Notes: generated from the letters alone by a model not told the origin. A stretch of DNA of 64,000 nucleotides from Kitasatospora albolonga (GCA_002082585.1 CP020563.1:186001-250000), one strand, 5' to 3'; shown: positions 21,006-33,200, counted from the stretch's first letter. A program made the numbers and translations.

Positions 21006-21226
21006 TACAGTGCGATGAGTACCTGTGGATGCCCCATCGTCGGGCGTCGGTACTGAACCTCTCTTCATTTCTCTCTCCATCGCTGTTGCGCCCGTCCTTT
21101 CCCGACCGGCGATCCAGCTTCTTCATCGGCGTCTCCGCGCCGTTTCTCCCGACCGGTGCGGGTGTGACGACACCGCCCGCCGTACGCCGGTCCCTCATGC
21201 GCCCTGTCCGCGAAAGGACCCCTCCC
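21006..21226 (+). promoter_or_regulatory. Extended -10 promoter and pyrimidine-rich leader of the Rho paralogue
   Basis: TGCTACAGT at 21003-21011 looks like an extended -10 element (TG-N-TACAGT); no good -35 is seen. This would give a leader of about 210 bases. Within it, 21061-21120 counts 25 C, 20 T, 10 G and 5 A, so it is 75% pyrimidine with C well above G in a genome where the two are normally balanced. Such C-rich, G-poor RNA is what Rho loads on, so attenuation of the gene by Rho or by its own product is possible. That regulation is inference. Confidence 0.4.
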
Positions 21227-22366
<1,140 letters not shown>

Positions 22367-22472
22367 GGTCTTTCGTTTGGATCAGGCCGGATCGAGGAGC
22401 GGGGTCCGGTGCGTGCAGCTGCAAGGCGGAGGCCCTGGCCGAACGGGCCCCGCACGGTGGCCGCGTACCGGA

Positions 22473-24116
<1,644 letters not shown>

Positions 24117-24255
24117 CGGGTCTCCTCTTGCGTCTTCGGTCATCACCGGCCCGGGGGAACGGGCCGCCGTCCCGGGGCGGACGATCACCCCGTTCCGTAC
24201 CCGATTCTGACGCCTCGCCCGCATCGGTGCGTGACCGGTTCACGCCTTCCTCGTC

Positions 24256-24292
24256 CCGTGCCCCCGGGGCCGGAGCGGCACCGGGGGCACGG
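24256..24292 (-). terminator. Terminator of the chitinase gene
   Basis: Inverted repeat with 12-base arms (24256-24267 and 24281-24292), flanked by CCTTCC/GGAAGG that can lengthen the stem. It lies ten bases beyond the chitinase stop and upstream of pgm. Confidence 0.75.
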
Positions 24293-24302
24293 AAGGAGCG
24301 GC

Positions 24303-25373
24303 TCAGCGGCCCTGAAGAGCCTTCACGTTGTCGCCGAAGGTCCAGCCCCTGGAGCCGTCCCAGTTCAGGGACCAGGTCATCAGCCCCTTGAGGGAGCCGT
24401 TGTAGTGGTTCCATGCCTGGGAGACCAGCGAGGGGGACATGTGGCCGCCGCCCGCGCCGATCTGGGCGGGCAGGCCCGGGACCTGCCGGTCGTAGGGGAC
24501 CTTGATGGTGGTGCCCTGGATGACGAGCCCCCGGTTCAGGCAGTCCGTCTGGGCCACGAAGCCCGCGACCGTACCGGCGGAGTAGGAGTCGCCGGAGCAG
24601 CCGTACATGCTGCCGTTGTAGTACTGCATGTTCAGCCACCAGAGCCGGCCGTTGTCGGCGTACTTCTTGATGACGGGGAGGTACGCGCCCCAGATCGAGC
24701 CGTAGACCACGCTGCCGCCGGTGACGTACGCCGTCTCGGGAGCCATCGTCAGACCGAAGTTCGGCGGCATCGCGGCGAGGACGCCGTCGATGATCCGGAT
24801 GAGGTTGGCCTGCGACGGGGAGAGCTGGTTGATGTTGCCGGTGCCGACGAGGCCGGTCTCGATGTCGATGTCGATGCCGTCGAAGTTGTACTTCTTCAGG
24901 ATCGGGACGACGGTCGCGACGAACCGGTCGGCGACCGTGCTGGAGCTGAGGTCGATCCCGGCGGTCGCACCGCCGATGGACAGGAGGAGGGTGAGCCCGG
25001 CGGCCTTGGCCTGACACATCTCCGCCGGGGTGGCGACCTTGACGGTGTTGTCCATGCCGTCTTCCCACAGGACGGTGCCGTCGGAGCGGATGACGGGGAA
25101 GGCCGCGTTGACGACGTTGTAGCCGTGCTGGGTGATACGGGAATCCGTGATCGGTATCCAGCCGAGCGGCGGGTGCACGCCGTTGGCGGCGCCGTCCCAG
25201 TTCTCCCAGTAGCCCTGGAGCACCTTGCCCGCGGGCTTCGACTTGACCGCGCAGGTGTCGGCGGCAGCCCTTGGGGGAGCCTCCGCGGTCTTCGGCGGTA
25301 CGGCTCCGATCAGCATCGGTACGGCGAGCGCCGCGGCCAGGCCGAGGCCCAGCAGTCGTGAGGTACGGCCCAT
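24303..25373 (-). CDS. Secreted chitinase, GH18
   Basis: A 356-residue extracellular chitinase of glycoside hydrolase family 18. A signal peptide (basic start, hydrophobic 8-24) precedes a catalytic domain from about residue 45. The catalytic motif DGIDIDIE ends at Glu172, the proton donor; SIGGATAG and the late MTWSLNWDG are the other family strands. No carbohydrate-binding module is attached, so it is a small single-domain chitinase. ATG 25373 follows AAGGA. Upstream lie two copies of a TGGTCCAGACC element, typical of chitinase promoters controlled by DasR. Confidence 0.94.
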   Translation of the reverse strand: MGRTSRLLGLGLAAALAVPMLIGAVPPKTAEAPPRAAADTCAVKSKPAGKVLQGYWENWDGAANGVHPPLGWIPITDSRITQHGYNVVNAAFPVIRSDGTVLWEDGMDNTVKVATPAEMCQAKAAGLTLLLSIGGATAGIDLSSSTVADRFVATVVPILKKYNFDGIDIDIETGLVGTGNINQLSPSQANLIRIIDGVLAAMPPNFGLTMAPETAYVTGGSVVYGSIWGAYLPVIKKYADNGRLWWLNMQYYNGSMYGCSGDSYSAGTVAGFVAQTDCLNRGLVIQGTTIKVPYDRQVPGLPAQIGAGGGHMSPSLVSQAWNHYNGSLKGLMTWSLNWDGSRGWTFGDNVKALQGR

Positions 25374-25465
25374 GGTCCGTAGTCCTTCCTGCCCGGGTCG
25401 GCCGCCGACGGCGCGAAGGGTTCGCCCCGACCCGCCCAGTGTCGTGACCCTGTCAAACCGTAGAA

Positions 25466-25498
25466 TGGTCCAGACCTTCGGTCAAGAGGTCTGGACCA
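25466..25498 (-). promoter_or_regulatory. Chitinase promoter with two inverted TGGTCCAGACC elements (DasR-like)
   Basis: TGGTCCAGACC at 25466-25476 and its exact reverse complement GGTCTGGACCA at 25488-25498 flank a TTGACC that could serve as -35 for the minus strand. Streptomycete chitinase promoters carry repeats of this sequence, and DasR binds related GGTC..GACC dyads. DasR control is inferred. Confidence 0.7.
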
Positions 25499-25578
25499 AG
25501 CCACCGGCGCATCGGCCGGAGACACCGCGGCGGGGTGGGAAGCAGCACAGTCAACTGCTCCGCACCCCGCTCGGCACC

Positions 25579-25602
25579 GGCCGCGGTCCCTCAACCGCGG
25601 CC
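25579..25602. terminator. Hairpin after the 3-hydroxyacyl-CoA dehydrogenase gene
   Basis: Perfect nine-base arms GGCCGCGGT and ACCGCGGCC with a six-base loop lie 15 bases beyond the stop of the minus-strand dehydrogenase gene. Confidence 0.65.
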
Positions 25603-25616
25603 CGGACCCGGGCCCC

Positions 25617-26486
25617 TCAGCCCCGGTCGTACGTGTGGAACCCGCGGCCGGTCTTCCGGCCGAGCAGCCCCGCCTCCACCATGCGCTGGAGCAGCGGCGG
25701 CGGGGCGTAGAGCGGTTCCTTGAACTCGTCGTAGAGCGAGGCGGCGATGGAGGCCACCGTATCCAGGCCGATCAGGTCGGCGAGCTTGAGCGGGCCCATC
25801 GGGTGGGCGCAGCCCAGCTCCATCCCGGCGTCCACGTCGGCGGCGGTCGCGTAGCCCGACTCGGCCATCCGGATCGCGGAGAGCAGGTACGGGATCAGCA
25901 GCGCGTTGACGACGAAGCCGGACCGGTCCTGGGAGCGGACCACCGTCTTGCCGAGCACGGAGGTGACGAACTCCTCGGCCGCCGCGACCGTGGCGGGCGC
26001 GGTGTGCAGGGAGGGGACGACCTCGACCAGCGGCAGCACGGGCACCGGGTTGAAGAAGTGCAGGCCCAGCACATGGTCGGCGCGGTGGGTGGCCATGCCG
26101 AGGCGCATGACGGGGATGGCGGAGGTGTTGGTGGCCAGGATGGCCCCCGGGTCCTCGACGATCTTGTCGAGGGCGGTGAAGACCTCCGTCTTGGCCTCGG
26201 CGTTCTCGACCACGGCCTCGACCACGAGCTGACGGTCGGCCAGGGCGTCGAGGTCGCCGGTGAAGACCAGCCTGCCGAGGGCGTCCTCGGCGGACAGCCG
26301 GTCCAGTTTGCCGCGCTGCACCGCCCGTTCCAGGGAGACCGCGACCCGCTCGCGGGCCCGGTCGGCGGCGGTGGCGTCGGCCTCGCAGACGATGGTGTGC
26401 ACTCCGGCGCGGGCGCAGACCTCGGCGATCCCGGCGCCCATCTGGCCGCCGCCCACGACACCGGCCTTCGTGATGCGCGCGCTCAT
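25617..26486 (-). CDS. 3-hydroxybutyryl-CoA dehydrogenase
   Basis: A 289-residue NAD(P)-dependent 3-hydroxyacyl-CoA dehydrogenase (PaaH/Hbd type). The Rossmann motif is GVVGGGQMGAGIAEV at the N-terminus, VEAVVEN and TNTSAIPV follow, and the signature GLHFFNPVPVLPLVEVV contains the catalytic His. The C-terminal domain holds GFVVNALLIPYL and the terminal GRKTGRGFHTY. ATG 26486 overlaps the malate synthase stop (ATGA), so the two are co-translated. It would reduce acetoacetyl-CoA or oxidise 3-hydroxybutyryl-CoA, linking C4 acyl-CoA metabolism to the glyoxylate bypass genes upstream. Confidence 0.93.
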   Translation of the reverse strand: MSARITKAGVVGGGQMGAGIAEVCARAGVHTIVCEADATAADRARERVAVSLERAVQRGKLDRLSAEDALGRLVFTGDLDALADRQLVVEAVVENAEAKTEVFTALDKIVEDPGAILATNTSAIPVMRLGMATHRADHVLGLHFFNPVPVLPLVEVVPSLHTAPATVAAAEEFVTSVLGKTVVRSQDRSGFVVNALLIPYLLSAIRMAESGYATAADVDAGMELGCAHPMGPLKLADLIGLDTVASIAASLYDEFKEPLYAPPPLLQRMVEAGLLGRKTGRGFHTYDRG

Positions 26487-28075
26487 GCCTGGACCACCGG
26501 GCGGCCGACGAGGTGGCGGGCGTACGCCTCCGTGGTGAAGAAGGCGGGCAGCTCCTTGGCGAGGGCGGTGCGTTCGAAGAGGTCGCGGACCTGGTCGAGG
26601 CGGGCCCAGGGGTAGGTGGCGCCGAGCGCGGCGAGCTCCTCCTCCAAGAGGTGCTCCACGCTCTCGCGGTCCACCGCCTTGTGCTTGAGCCACTGCCAGA
26701 TCTGGACCCGGGCGATCTCGGCGGTGGCCGCGTCCTCCATGAGGCCGTTGAGGGCGACGGCTCCCTGGCCGTTCAGCCAGGCGTCGTAGTAGCGCAGGGT
26801 GACGGCGATGTTGTCGCGCACCCCGGCCGGGGTCGGGCGCCCGGCGGTGCGGCGGACGGCGACGAGCTCCTCGGCGGTGACGTGGACGTCGTCGCGGGTG
26901 CGCTCCAGCTGGTGCGGCCGGTCGCCGAGGACTCCGTCGAAGACGGTCCGGCAGACCGGGACGAGGCCGGGGTGGGCGACCCAGGAGCCGTCGAAGCCGT
27001 CCTCCGCCTCGCGCTCCTTGTCGAGCCGGACCTTGGCCAGCGCCGCTTGCACGGCCTCCGGGGAGCCGCCGGGGATCTGGGCGGCCATGCCGCCGATGGC
27101 GTGGGCGCCGCGCTTGTGGCAGGTGCGGACCAGGAGTTCGGTGTAGGCGCGCAGGAAGGGGGCGGTCATGGTGACCGTCGACCGGTCGGGGAGGACGAAG
27201 TCGGGGCGGTGCGCGAAGTTCTTGATCAGGCTGAAGAGGTAGTCCCAGCGGCCCGCGTTGAGGCCCGCGCTGTGTTCGCGCAGCTCGTAGAGGATCTCCT
27301 CCATCTCGAACGCGGCGGTGATCGTCTCGATGAGGACGGTGGCGCGGATGGTGCCCCGGGGGATGTCCAGCAGGTCCTGGGCCAGCAGGAACACGTCGTT
27401 CCAGAGGCGGGCCTCGTACCGGTTCTCCAGCTTGGGGAGGTAGAAGTACGGTCCGCTGCCCGCGTCGATCTGGCGGCGGGCGCAGTGGAAGAAGTAGAGG
27501 CCGAAGTCGACAAGGGCGGCCGGGACGGGCCGGTCGTCGATGACGAGGTGCTTCTCGGTGAGGTGCCAGCCGCGCGGCCGGACCATGATGGTGGCGGGCC
27601 GGTCGGTGAGCCGGTACTCCTTGCCGTTGTCGGCGGTGAAGTCGATACGGCGGTCGATGGCGTCGATCAGGGTCAGCTGGCCCTGGACGATGTTCTCCCA
27701 GGTGGGCGAGGTGGCGTCCTCGAAGTCGGCCATCCACACCTGGGCGCCGGAGTTGAGGGCGTTGACGGCCATGCGCCGCTCGGGCGGTCCGGTGATCTCC
27801 ACCCGCCGGTCGGTGAGGCCGGGGGCGGGGCGGGCGACCTGCCAGTCGGGGTCGGTGCGGATCGACTTGGTGGCGCGGGAGAAGTCGAGCGGGGTGCCGC
27901 CGCGCAGGAGCGAGGAGCGGCGGCGGCGCTCGGTGAGCAGGTCGAAGCGGCGGGCGGCGAAGGCCGCGTCGAGCCGGGCGATGAAGTCGAGGGCCTCGGG
28001 GGTGAGGACCTCGTCGTGGCGGTCCCCCGGTATGCCGAGGACCTGGACGCGGCCGGTCGTGACAAGGGTGGTCAT
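26483..28075 (-). CDS. aceB: Malate synthase A
   Basis: A 530-residue malate synthase condensing glyoxylate and acetyl-CoA to malate, the second step of the glyoxylate bypass. Length and motifs fit the A isoform: WMADFEDATSPTWEN, IMVRPRGWHLTEKH, TVLIETITAAFEMEEILYEL and LNAGRWDYLFS (catalytic and Mg2+-binding region), with the acidic C-terminal helical domain intact. ATG 28075 follows GAGGAGA with six bases of spacing. It lies 86 bases downstream of aceA with a hairpin in between, and it overlaps the dehydrogenase gene. Confidence 0.96.
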   Translation of the reverse strand: MTTLVTTGRVQVLGIPGDRHDEVLTPEALDFIARLDAAFAARRFDLLTERRRRSSLLRGGTPLDFSRATKSIRTDPDWQVARPAPGLTDRRVEITGPPERRMAVNALNSGAQVWMADFEDATSPTWENIVQGQLTLIDAIDRRIDFTADNGKEYRLTDRPATIMVRPRGWHLTEKHLVIDDRPVPAALVDFGLYFFHCARRQIDAGSGPYFYLPKLENRYEARLWNDVFLLAQDLLDIPRGTIRATVLIETITAAFEMEEILYELREHSAGLNAGRWDYLFSLIKNFAHRPDFVLPDRSTVTMTAPFLRAYTELLVRTCHKRGAHAIGGMAAQIPGGSPEAVQAALAKVRLDKEREAEDGFDGSWVAHPGLVPVCRTVFDGVLGDRPHQLERTRDDVHVTAEELVAVRRTAGRPTPAGVRDNIAVTLRYYDAWLNGQGAVALNGLMEDAATAEIARVQIWQWLKHKAVDRESVEHLLEEELAALGATYPWARLDQVRDLFERTALAKELPAFFTTEAYARHLVGRPVVQA

Positions 28076-28118
28076 GCGGGTCTCCTCAGCGGGGTGTGGG
28101 CGGGGACGGGATCGGGTC

Positions 28119-28152
28119 CCGGTCGCGGGGGCGGTGGACCCCCCGCGACCGG
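28119..28152 (-). terminator. Intercistronic hairpin between aceA and aceB
   Basis: Arms of 13 bases (28119-28131 and 28140-28152) can form a stable stem; nearby GTCCCGG/CCGGGAC may extend it with a bulge. It begins ten bases after the aceA stop, so aceB transcription may depend on read-through or on a weak promoter of its own. Confidence 0.65.
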
Positions 28153-28161
28153 CCGGGACTT

Positions 28162-29442
<1,281 letters not shown>

Positions 29443-29492
29443 GGCGTTACTCCCGAAGTCGTGTGGGTCGATCGTGTGAACGGTGCGAAGTC

Positions 29493-29511
29493 CGCGTCAC
29501 TGAGTGACGCG
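29493..29511. promoter_or_regulatory. Perfect palindrome upstream of aceA
   Basis: CGCGTCACTGAGTGACGCG has perfect eight-base arms around a three-base centre, 51 bases before the aceA start. It looks like a dimeric repressor or activator site. Which protein binds is unknown. No gene lies in 29443-29815; apart from this palindrome and the repeats described next, nothing else was recognised there. Confidence 0.5.
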
Positions 29512-29712
29512 CCTTCTGGGTGCGGCCCACCGGACCTCCGAGGTGGAACGGTAAGCAATGCGCCCGGCGGACCGGTCCGGATTCCCGAGGAGTACGACGT
29601 CAGGGCGTGAAATCGTGCTCGGTACCCCGGCCCGGAGCCGGTGTCCGGTGGGCCGCTGGAACAACTCTGGCAGTGGCACTGAGTGCCATCAACCGGGGAC
29701 GCATGCCAAGTT

Positions 29713-29751
29713 CTGCGAATCTTTCCGTGCACTTTGCCAAGGTTGCGAAGG
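29713..29751 (+). promoter_or_regulatory. TGC(G/C)AA repeats near the regulator promoter (candidate ScfR/RamB operator)
   Basis: TTCTGCGAA at 29713, TTTGCCAA at 29735 and GTTGCGAA at 29744 share a TGC(G/C)AA core, two of them exactly 21 bases apart. A fourth core lies at 29484-29489 near the aceA start. RamB of Corynebacterium recognises TTTGCAAA-like sites, so autoregulation and control of aceA by the adjacent regulator is plausible. This is inference. Confidence 0.4.
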
Positions 29752-29815
29752 CACCCGGGGGTCGTATCGCGGCTAATGTTGCCGACATGTGGACCACGGC
29801 TCGAAAGGCTCCGGC

Positions 29816-31312
29816 ATGAGCAAGACCTACGCGGGCGCGCGGCTGCGCAGGCTGCGCGAGGAGCGCGGGCTGAGCCAGGCGGAGCTGGCCCGGATGCTGG
29901 CGATCTCGCCGAGCTATCTGAACCAGATGGAGCACGATTCGCGCCCCCTCACCGTGCCGGTGCTGCTCCGGCTGACCGAGGCGTTCGGGGTGGACCCCGG
30001 CTTCTTCTCGGAGCGGGACACCACCCGGGTGCTGGCGGATCTGCGCGAGGCGCTCGCGGACGAGGTCGGCGCGGCGCGCGTCTCGGCCGCCGAGCTGTCC
30101 GAGCTGGTCTCCCGGCTGCCGGGCGTCGCGAACGTGCTGCTGGACCTGGGGCGGCGCAACCAGGAGCTGGCCGGACGGCTCGCGGAGGCCGCCGAGCTGC
30201 GGGGCGGCGGCGGACCCGAGCTGCCGCGCTCGCCGCACGAGGAGATCCGCGAGTTCTTCTACCGGCGGCAGAACTATCTGCACGAGGCGGACCTGGCGGC
30301 GGAGGAACTGGCGGCGGAGATCGGGGTGCGCCCCGGTGAGGTCGTACGGGCGCTGTCGGCCCGGCTCGGCGAGCGGCACGGCATCCGGCTGGCCACCGCC
30401 GACGACCGGCGGGGCGGGGCCGGGGGCGCGCCGGGGGGCCGCCGTCCGGCCCGGCAGCCGGGTGACGAGGGCCGCGGGGGCACGGACACCGGCCGGCTGC
30501 ACCACTTCGACCGGGACGCGCGGGTGCTGTATCTCTCCAGCCGACTCCGGCCCGGGCAGCAGGCGTTCCGGATGGCCACCCAGCTGGCGCTGCTGGAGTA
30601 CGGCGGGGAGATCTCGCGGCTGGCGTCGGAGGACTACGACGAGGGGTCCGCGGTCTGGCCGCTGGCCCGGATCGGGGTCGCCAACTACGTCGCGGGCGCG
30701 CTGATCCTCCCGTACCGCGCCTTCCACACGGCGGCGGAGGAGGTCCGGTACGACATCGAGCGCCTCACCGACCACTTCGGGCTCGGTTACGAGACGGTCT
30801 GCCACCGGCTCTCCACGCTCCAGCGGCCCCGGCTGCGCGGGGTGCCGTTCTCCTTCGTCCGGGTCGACCGGGCCGGGAACATGTCGAAGCGGCAGTCCGC
30901 GACCGGGTTCCACTTCTCCCGCGCGGGCGGCACCTGCCCGCTGTGGAACGTGTACGAGGCGTTCGCCGCCCCCGGCCGTATCCACGTACAGATCGCGGCC
31001 ATGCCCGACGGGCAGCGCTATCTGTGGACCGCGCGGGCGGTGACGCGCCACCGGGGCGGCTGGGGCGAGCCCGGCAAGACGTTCGCGATCGGGCTCGGCT
31101 GCGAGATCCGGCACGCGGGGCGGCTCGTCTACTCCGACGGGCTCGACCTGGACAACGCCTCGGCCGCCACCCCGATCGGGATGGGGTGCCGGATCTGCGA
31201 GCGGCTGGACTGCCCGCAGCGGGCGGTGCCGCCGCTGGGGCAGCCGCTGGCCATCGACGAGAACAGCAGCACGTTCGTGCCGTACCCGGTGAAGGGGGCG
31301 CCGCCCGCGTAG
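29816..31312 (+). CDS. XRE/ScfR-family regulator (RamB-like), short-chain acyl sensor
   Basis: A 498-residue regulator with an N-terminal HTH_3 domain (residues 8-62, LSQAELARMLAISPSYLNQMEHDSRPLT), a middle IrrE-like region (FRMATQLALLEYGGEISRLASEDYDEG...YVAGALILPYRAFHTAAEEVRYDIERLTDHFGLGYETVCHRLSTL) and a C-terminal ScfR/DUF2083 domain with the cysteine cluster GCRICERLDCPQRA. RamB relatives repress acetate and glyoxylate-cycle genes and may sense acyl-CoA levels. Divergence from aceA supports that here. ATG 29816 follows AAAGG with eight bases of spacing. A Gly-rich insertion at about residues 200-225 is not typical and looks like a species-specific loop. Confidence 0.88.
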   Translation: MSKTYAGARLRRLREERGLSQAELARMLAISPSYLNQMEHDSRPLTVPVLLRLTEAFGVDPGFFSERDTTRVLADLREALADEVGAARVSAAELSELVSRLPGVANVLLDLGRRNQELAGRLAEAAELRGGGGPELPRSPHEEIREFFYRRQNYLHEADLAAEELAAEIGVRPGEVVRALSARLGERHGIRLATADDRRGGAGGAPGGRRPARQPGDEGRGGTDTGRLHHFDRDARVLYLSSRLRPGQQAFRMATQLALLEYGGEISRLASEDYDEGSAVWPLARIGVANYVAGALILPYRAFHTAAEEVRYDIERLTDHFGLGYETVCHRLSTLQRPRLRGVPFSFVRVDRAGNMSKRQSATGFHFSRAGGTCPLWNVYEAFAAPGRIHVQIAAMPDGQRYLWTARAVTRHRGGWGEPGKTFAIGLGCEIRHAGRLVYSDGLDLDNASAATPIGMGCRICERLDCPQRAVPPLGQPLAIDENSSTFVPYPVKGAPPA

Positions 31313-31338
31313 GCGCGGTGGCCGCCCCCCTTCACCGG
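31286..31338. terminator. Hairpin overlapping the regulator stop codon
   Basis: CCGGTGAAGGGGGCG (31286-31300) pairs with 31323-31338 with one bulged base. The stem covers the last codons of the regulator and serves the convergent secreted-protein gene as well. Confidence 0.65.
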
Positions 31339-31344
31339 CTCCGG

Positions 31345-32763
31345 TCAGGAGTAGCGCAGGGCGATCGTGTCGCCCACGTTGATCACCTTGTTGCGGGTGG
31401 CCCCGGCGAAGGCCGAGCCGTCGGTCGACACCTTCCAGGTCGCCGAACCGGCGTTGGCCTTGCCGTTGACGGAGGTGATGGTGCCCGTCCCGGAGGAGGG
31501 GACCACGGAGGTGACGCACCCGGCCGGGGTGGAGGCGGTCGACGCGGCGGCCAGGACGGTGCCGAGGTCGGTCGTGGTGCCGGTGGGGGTGAAGGCCACG
31601 TTGCAGACCTTCAGGGTGCCGGTCCCGTCGTCCACGGTGAGCGCCAGCTTCGTCGCCGTACCGGAGGTGAATCCGCTCGCCGCGACCCACTGGGGCGCGC
31701 CGGAGGTGACCGGGGTGGGCGGGGCGGCGGTGAAGCCGCCGCCCGCGACGGCGCGCAGGGCGTCGGTGGAGGAGTAGGCGGACGGGGAGGTGTCCGAGGG
31801 CTGGTACTTGAAGCCGCCGCCGGGGTTGAACTGGTGGGCGATCAGGAAGTCGATCGGGGTCTTGTTCATCGGGGTGAGGAAGTCGCCGGTCTGCGGGTTG
31901 ATCCCGCAGGCGTTGAGGCCGGAGACGGCCCAGCCGTTGGAGCTGGTGTTGAAGCCGTACATGGCGTTGAAGGCGCCGGTGGCGTTGACCAGCTTGCTCT
32001 TGAGGAACGCCTTGGCCTGCACGATGTCGGGGTCGGTGTTGGGAACGCCGGAGACGCAGAGCGCGGCCATCGAGGCGCCCGTCATGTCGATGTCGCCCGG
32101 CTTGTTGAGCTCGGTCGGGTTGCCCTCGGCCTTGCTGTAGGCCCAGCCGCCGTCGTTGTGCTGGTTGGCCCGGACCCGGGCGACGATCTTGTCGACGAGC
32201 GCCTGCGGTACGCGCTGGCCGCCCGCCTGGGTTCTGGCGCCGCCCAGCGCGAGTGCGGCGAAGACCGTGCCGTTGTAGTTGGCGGACGGGCCGAAGTAGC
32301 CGGCCTCGGCGTTCTGCCAGTAGCCGTAGATGTCGGCGATCAGGTTGCGGGAGGCGGAGACCCGGGCCGGGTCGATCCCGGCGGCGTACGCGTTGAGCGT
32401 GCCGCGCTCGAAGTCGGTGACGACGGGGGTGGCGGAGGGCCAGCCGGGGGTGGCCAGCAGGTTGCGGTAGACGGTGCGCGCGTTCTTCGTGGTGTCGCCG
32501 CCGGGCGTCACGTCCACGGCGGCCGTCCCGGCGGCGGCGAACGCGCTGAAGGCCCACTCGTTGGAGAGCCCGGAGCCCGCGTACGAACCGTCGGCGGCCT
32601 GGAGGGACTTGAGGTAGGCCACCCCGTTGGTCTTCGAGGTGGCGATCTGGGCGGGGGTGGAGGTCGCGGCGGCGGGCAGCGCCGTGAGGACGAAGGCCCC
32701 CAGGGCGGCGGGCACCACGAGGGCGATGCGACGGGACGTACGGGAGGTGACAGAACGGGGCAT
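31345..32763 (-). CDS. Secreted transcobalamin-like protein: prenyltransferase-type barrel plus DUF4430-like domain
   Basis: A 472-residue exported protein. The signal peptide (twin Arg near the start, hydrophobic 13-33, ending LPAAA) is followed by alpha-hairpin repeats of the squalene-cyclase/prenyltransferase kind, for example NQHNDGGWAYSKAEG, FNPGGGFKYQ and GTVFAALALGG. The last 90 residues contain ITSVNGKANAGSATW and NVGDTIALRYS, which resembles the DUF4430 domain. That pairing is the architecture of animal intrinsic factor and transcobalamin. A cobalamin riboswitch covers its leader, and a B12 ECF-type operon is divergent. I infer an extracellular B12-binding protein with no membrane anchor. 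ATG 32763 follows AGGAG. It is not an enzyme by any visible motif. Confidence 0.82.
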   Translation of the reverse strand: MPRSVTSRTSRRIALVVPAALGAFVLTALPAAATSTPAQIATSKTNGVAYLKSLQAADGSYAGSGLSNEWAFSAFAAAGTAAVDVTPGGDTTKNARTVYRNLLATPGWPSATPVVTDFERGTLNAYAAGIDPARVSASRNLIADIYGYWQNAEAGYFGPSANYNGTVFAALALGGARTQAGGQRVPQALVDKIVARVRANQHNDGGWAYSKAEGNPTELNKPGDIDMTGASMAALCVSGVPNTDPDIVQAKAFLKSKLVNATGAFNAMYGFNTSSNGWAVSGLNACGINPQTGDFLTPMNKTPIDFLIAHQFNPGGGFKYQPSDTSPSAYSSTDALRAVAGGGFTAAPPTPVTSGAPQWVAASGFTSGTATKLALTVDDGTGTLKVCNVAFTPTGTTTDLGTVLAAASTASTPAGCVTSVVPSSGTGTITSVNGKANAGSATWKVSTDGSAFAGATRNKVINVGDTIALRYS

Positions 32764-32849
32764 GTGCCTGCTCCTGGAGTGAGGGGCGCACGGCACCGCC
32801 CGCCCCCGCGTCCGCACACGGGGCAGAGGTGGGTGGCCGACGCCCGAAC

Positions 32850-32985
32850 GCGTGGGTACGGCTTCGCTGGTACAGCTGCCAGCAGGGCATTCGGGCTCGG
32901 GAGCGGCCCCCTGCCGTCCCCACACCGCTGCGCGTCAGCCCCGGATTCGCACCGGGTTCCCCCTCGTGGCAGGCCAGGACGCTAC
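32850..32985 (-). ncRNA. Cobalamin riboswitch (minus strand)
   Basis: Read on the minus strand, the leader contains GGGGAACCCGGTGCGAATCC followed by GGGGCTGACGCGCAGCGGT, the classic core of the B12 element. Further down is GAGCCCGAATGCCCTGCTGG, matching the B12-box region. It ends about 85 bases before the start of the transcobalamin-like gene. Repression by adenosylcobalamin or a related cobalamin is expected from the family. Confidence 0.88.
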
Positions 32986-33084
32986 CCGAGGCGGCAGGGG
33001 CGCGCCAGGGACGGCCGGGGGCGCGCGGGAGGCGCGGAGGCGAGGAGACGGAAACCACCTTGACGGTCTCTTCGAGAGCGTGTT

Positions 33085-33200
33085 CCAATCCGCCTGATAA
33101 GCACTCAGCCCCAGGGGAAGCCGGTCGAAGTCCGGCGCTGACCCGCAACCGTGGGCCCGTCACCGTACGGGCGAGCCGGAATGCCTGGGGCCAGGAATTC
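33085..33200 (+). ncRNA. Cobalamin riboswitch (plus strand)
   Basis: The plus strand has AGGGGAAGCCGGTCGAAGTC, then GCGCTGACCCGCAACCGT and GAGCCGGAATGCCTGG, in the order and spacing of the cobalamin riboswitch core and B12 box. A possible -35 (TTGACG) lies at 33060-33065. It precedes the sortase-anchored protein and ECF operon by about 125 bases. The interval 32764-33326 holds only the two riboswitches and their shared promoter region. Confidence 0.9.
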
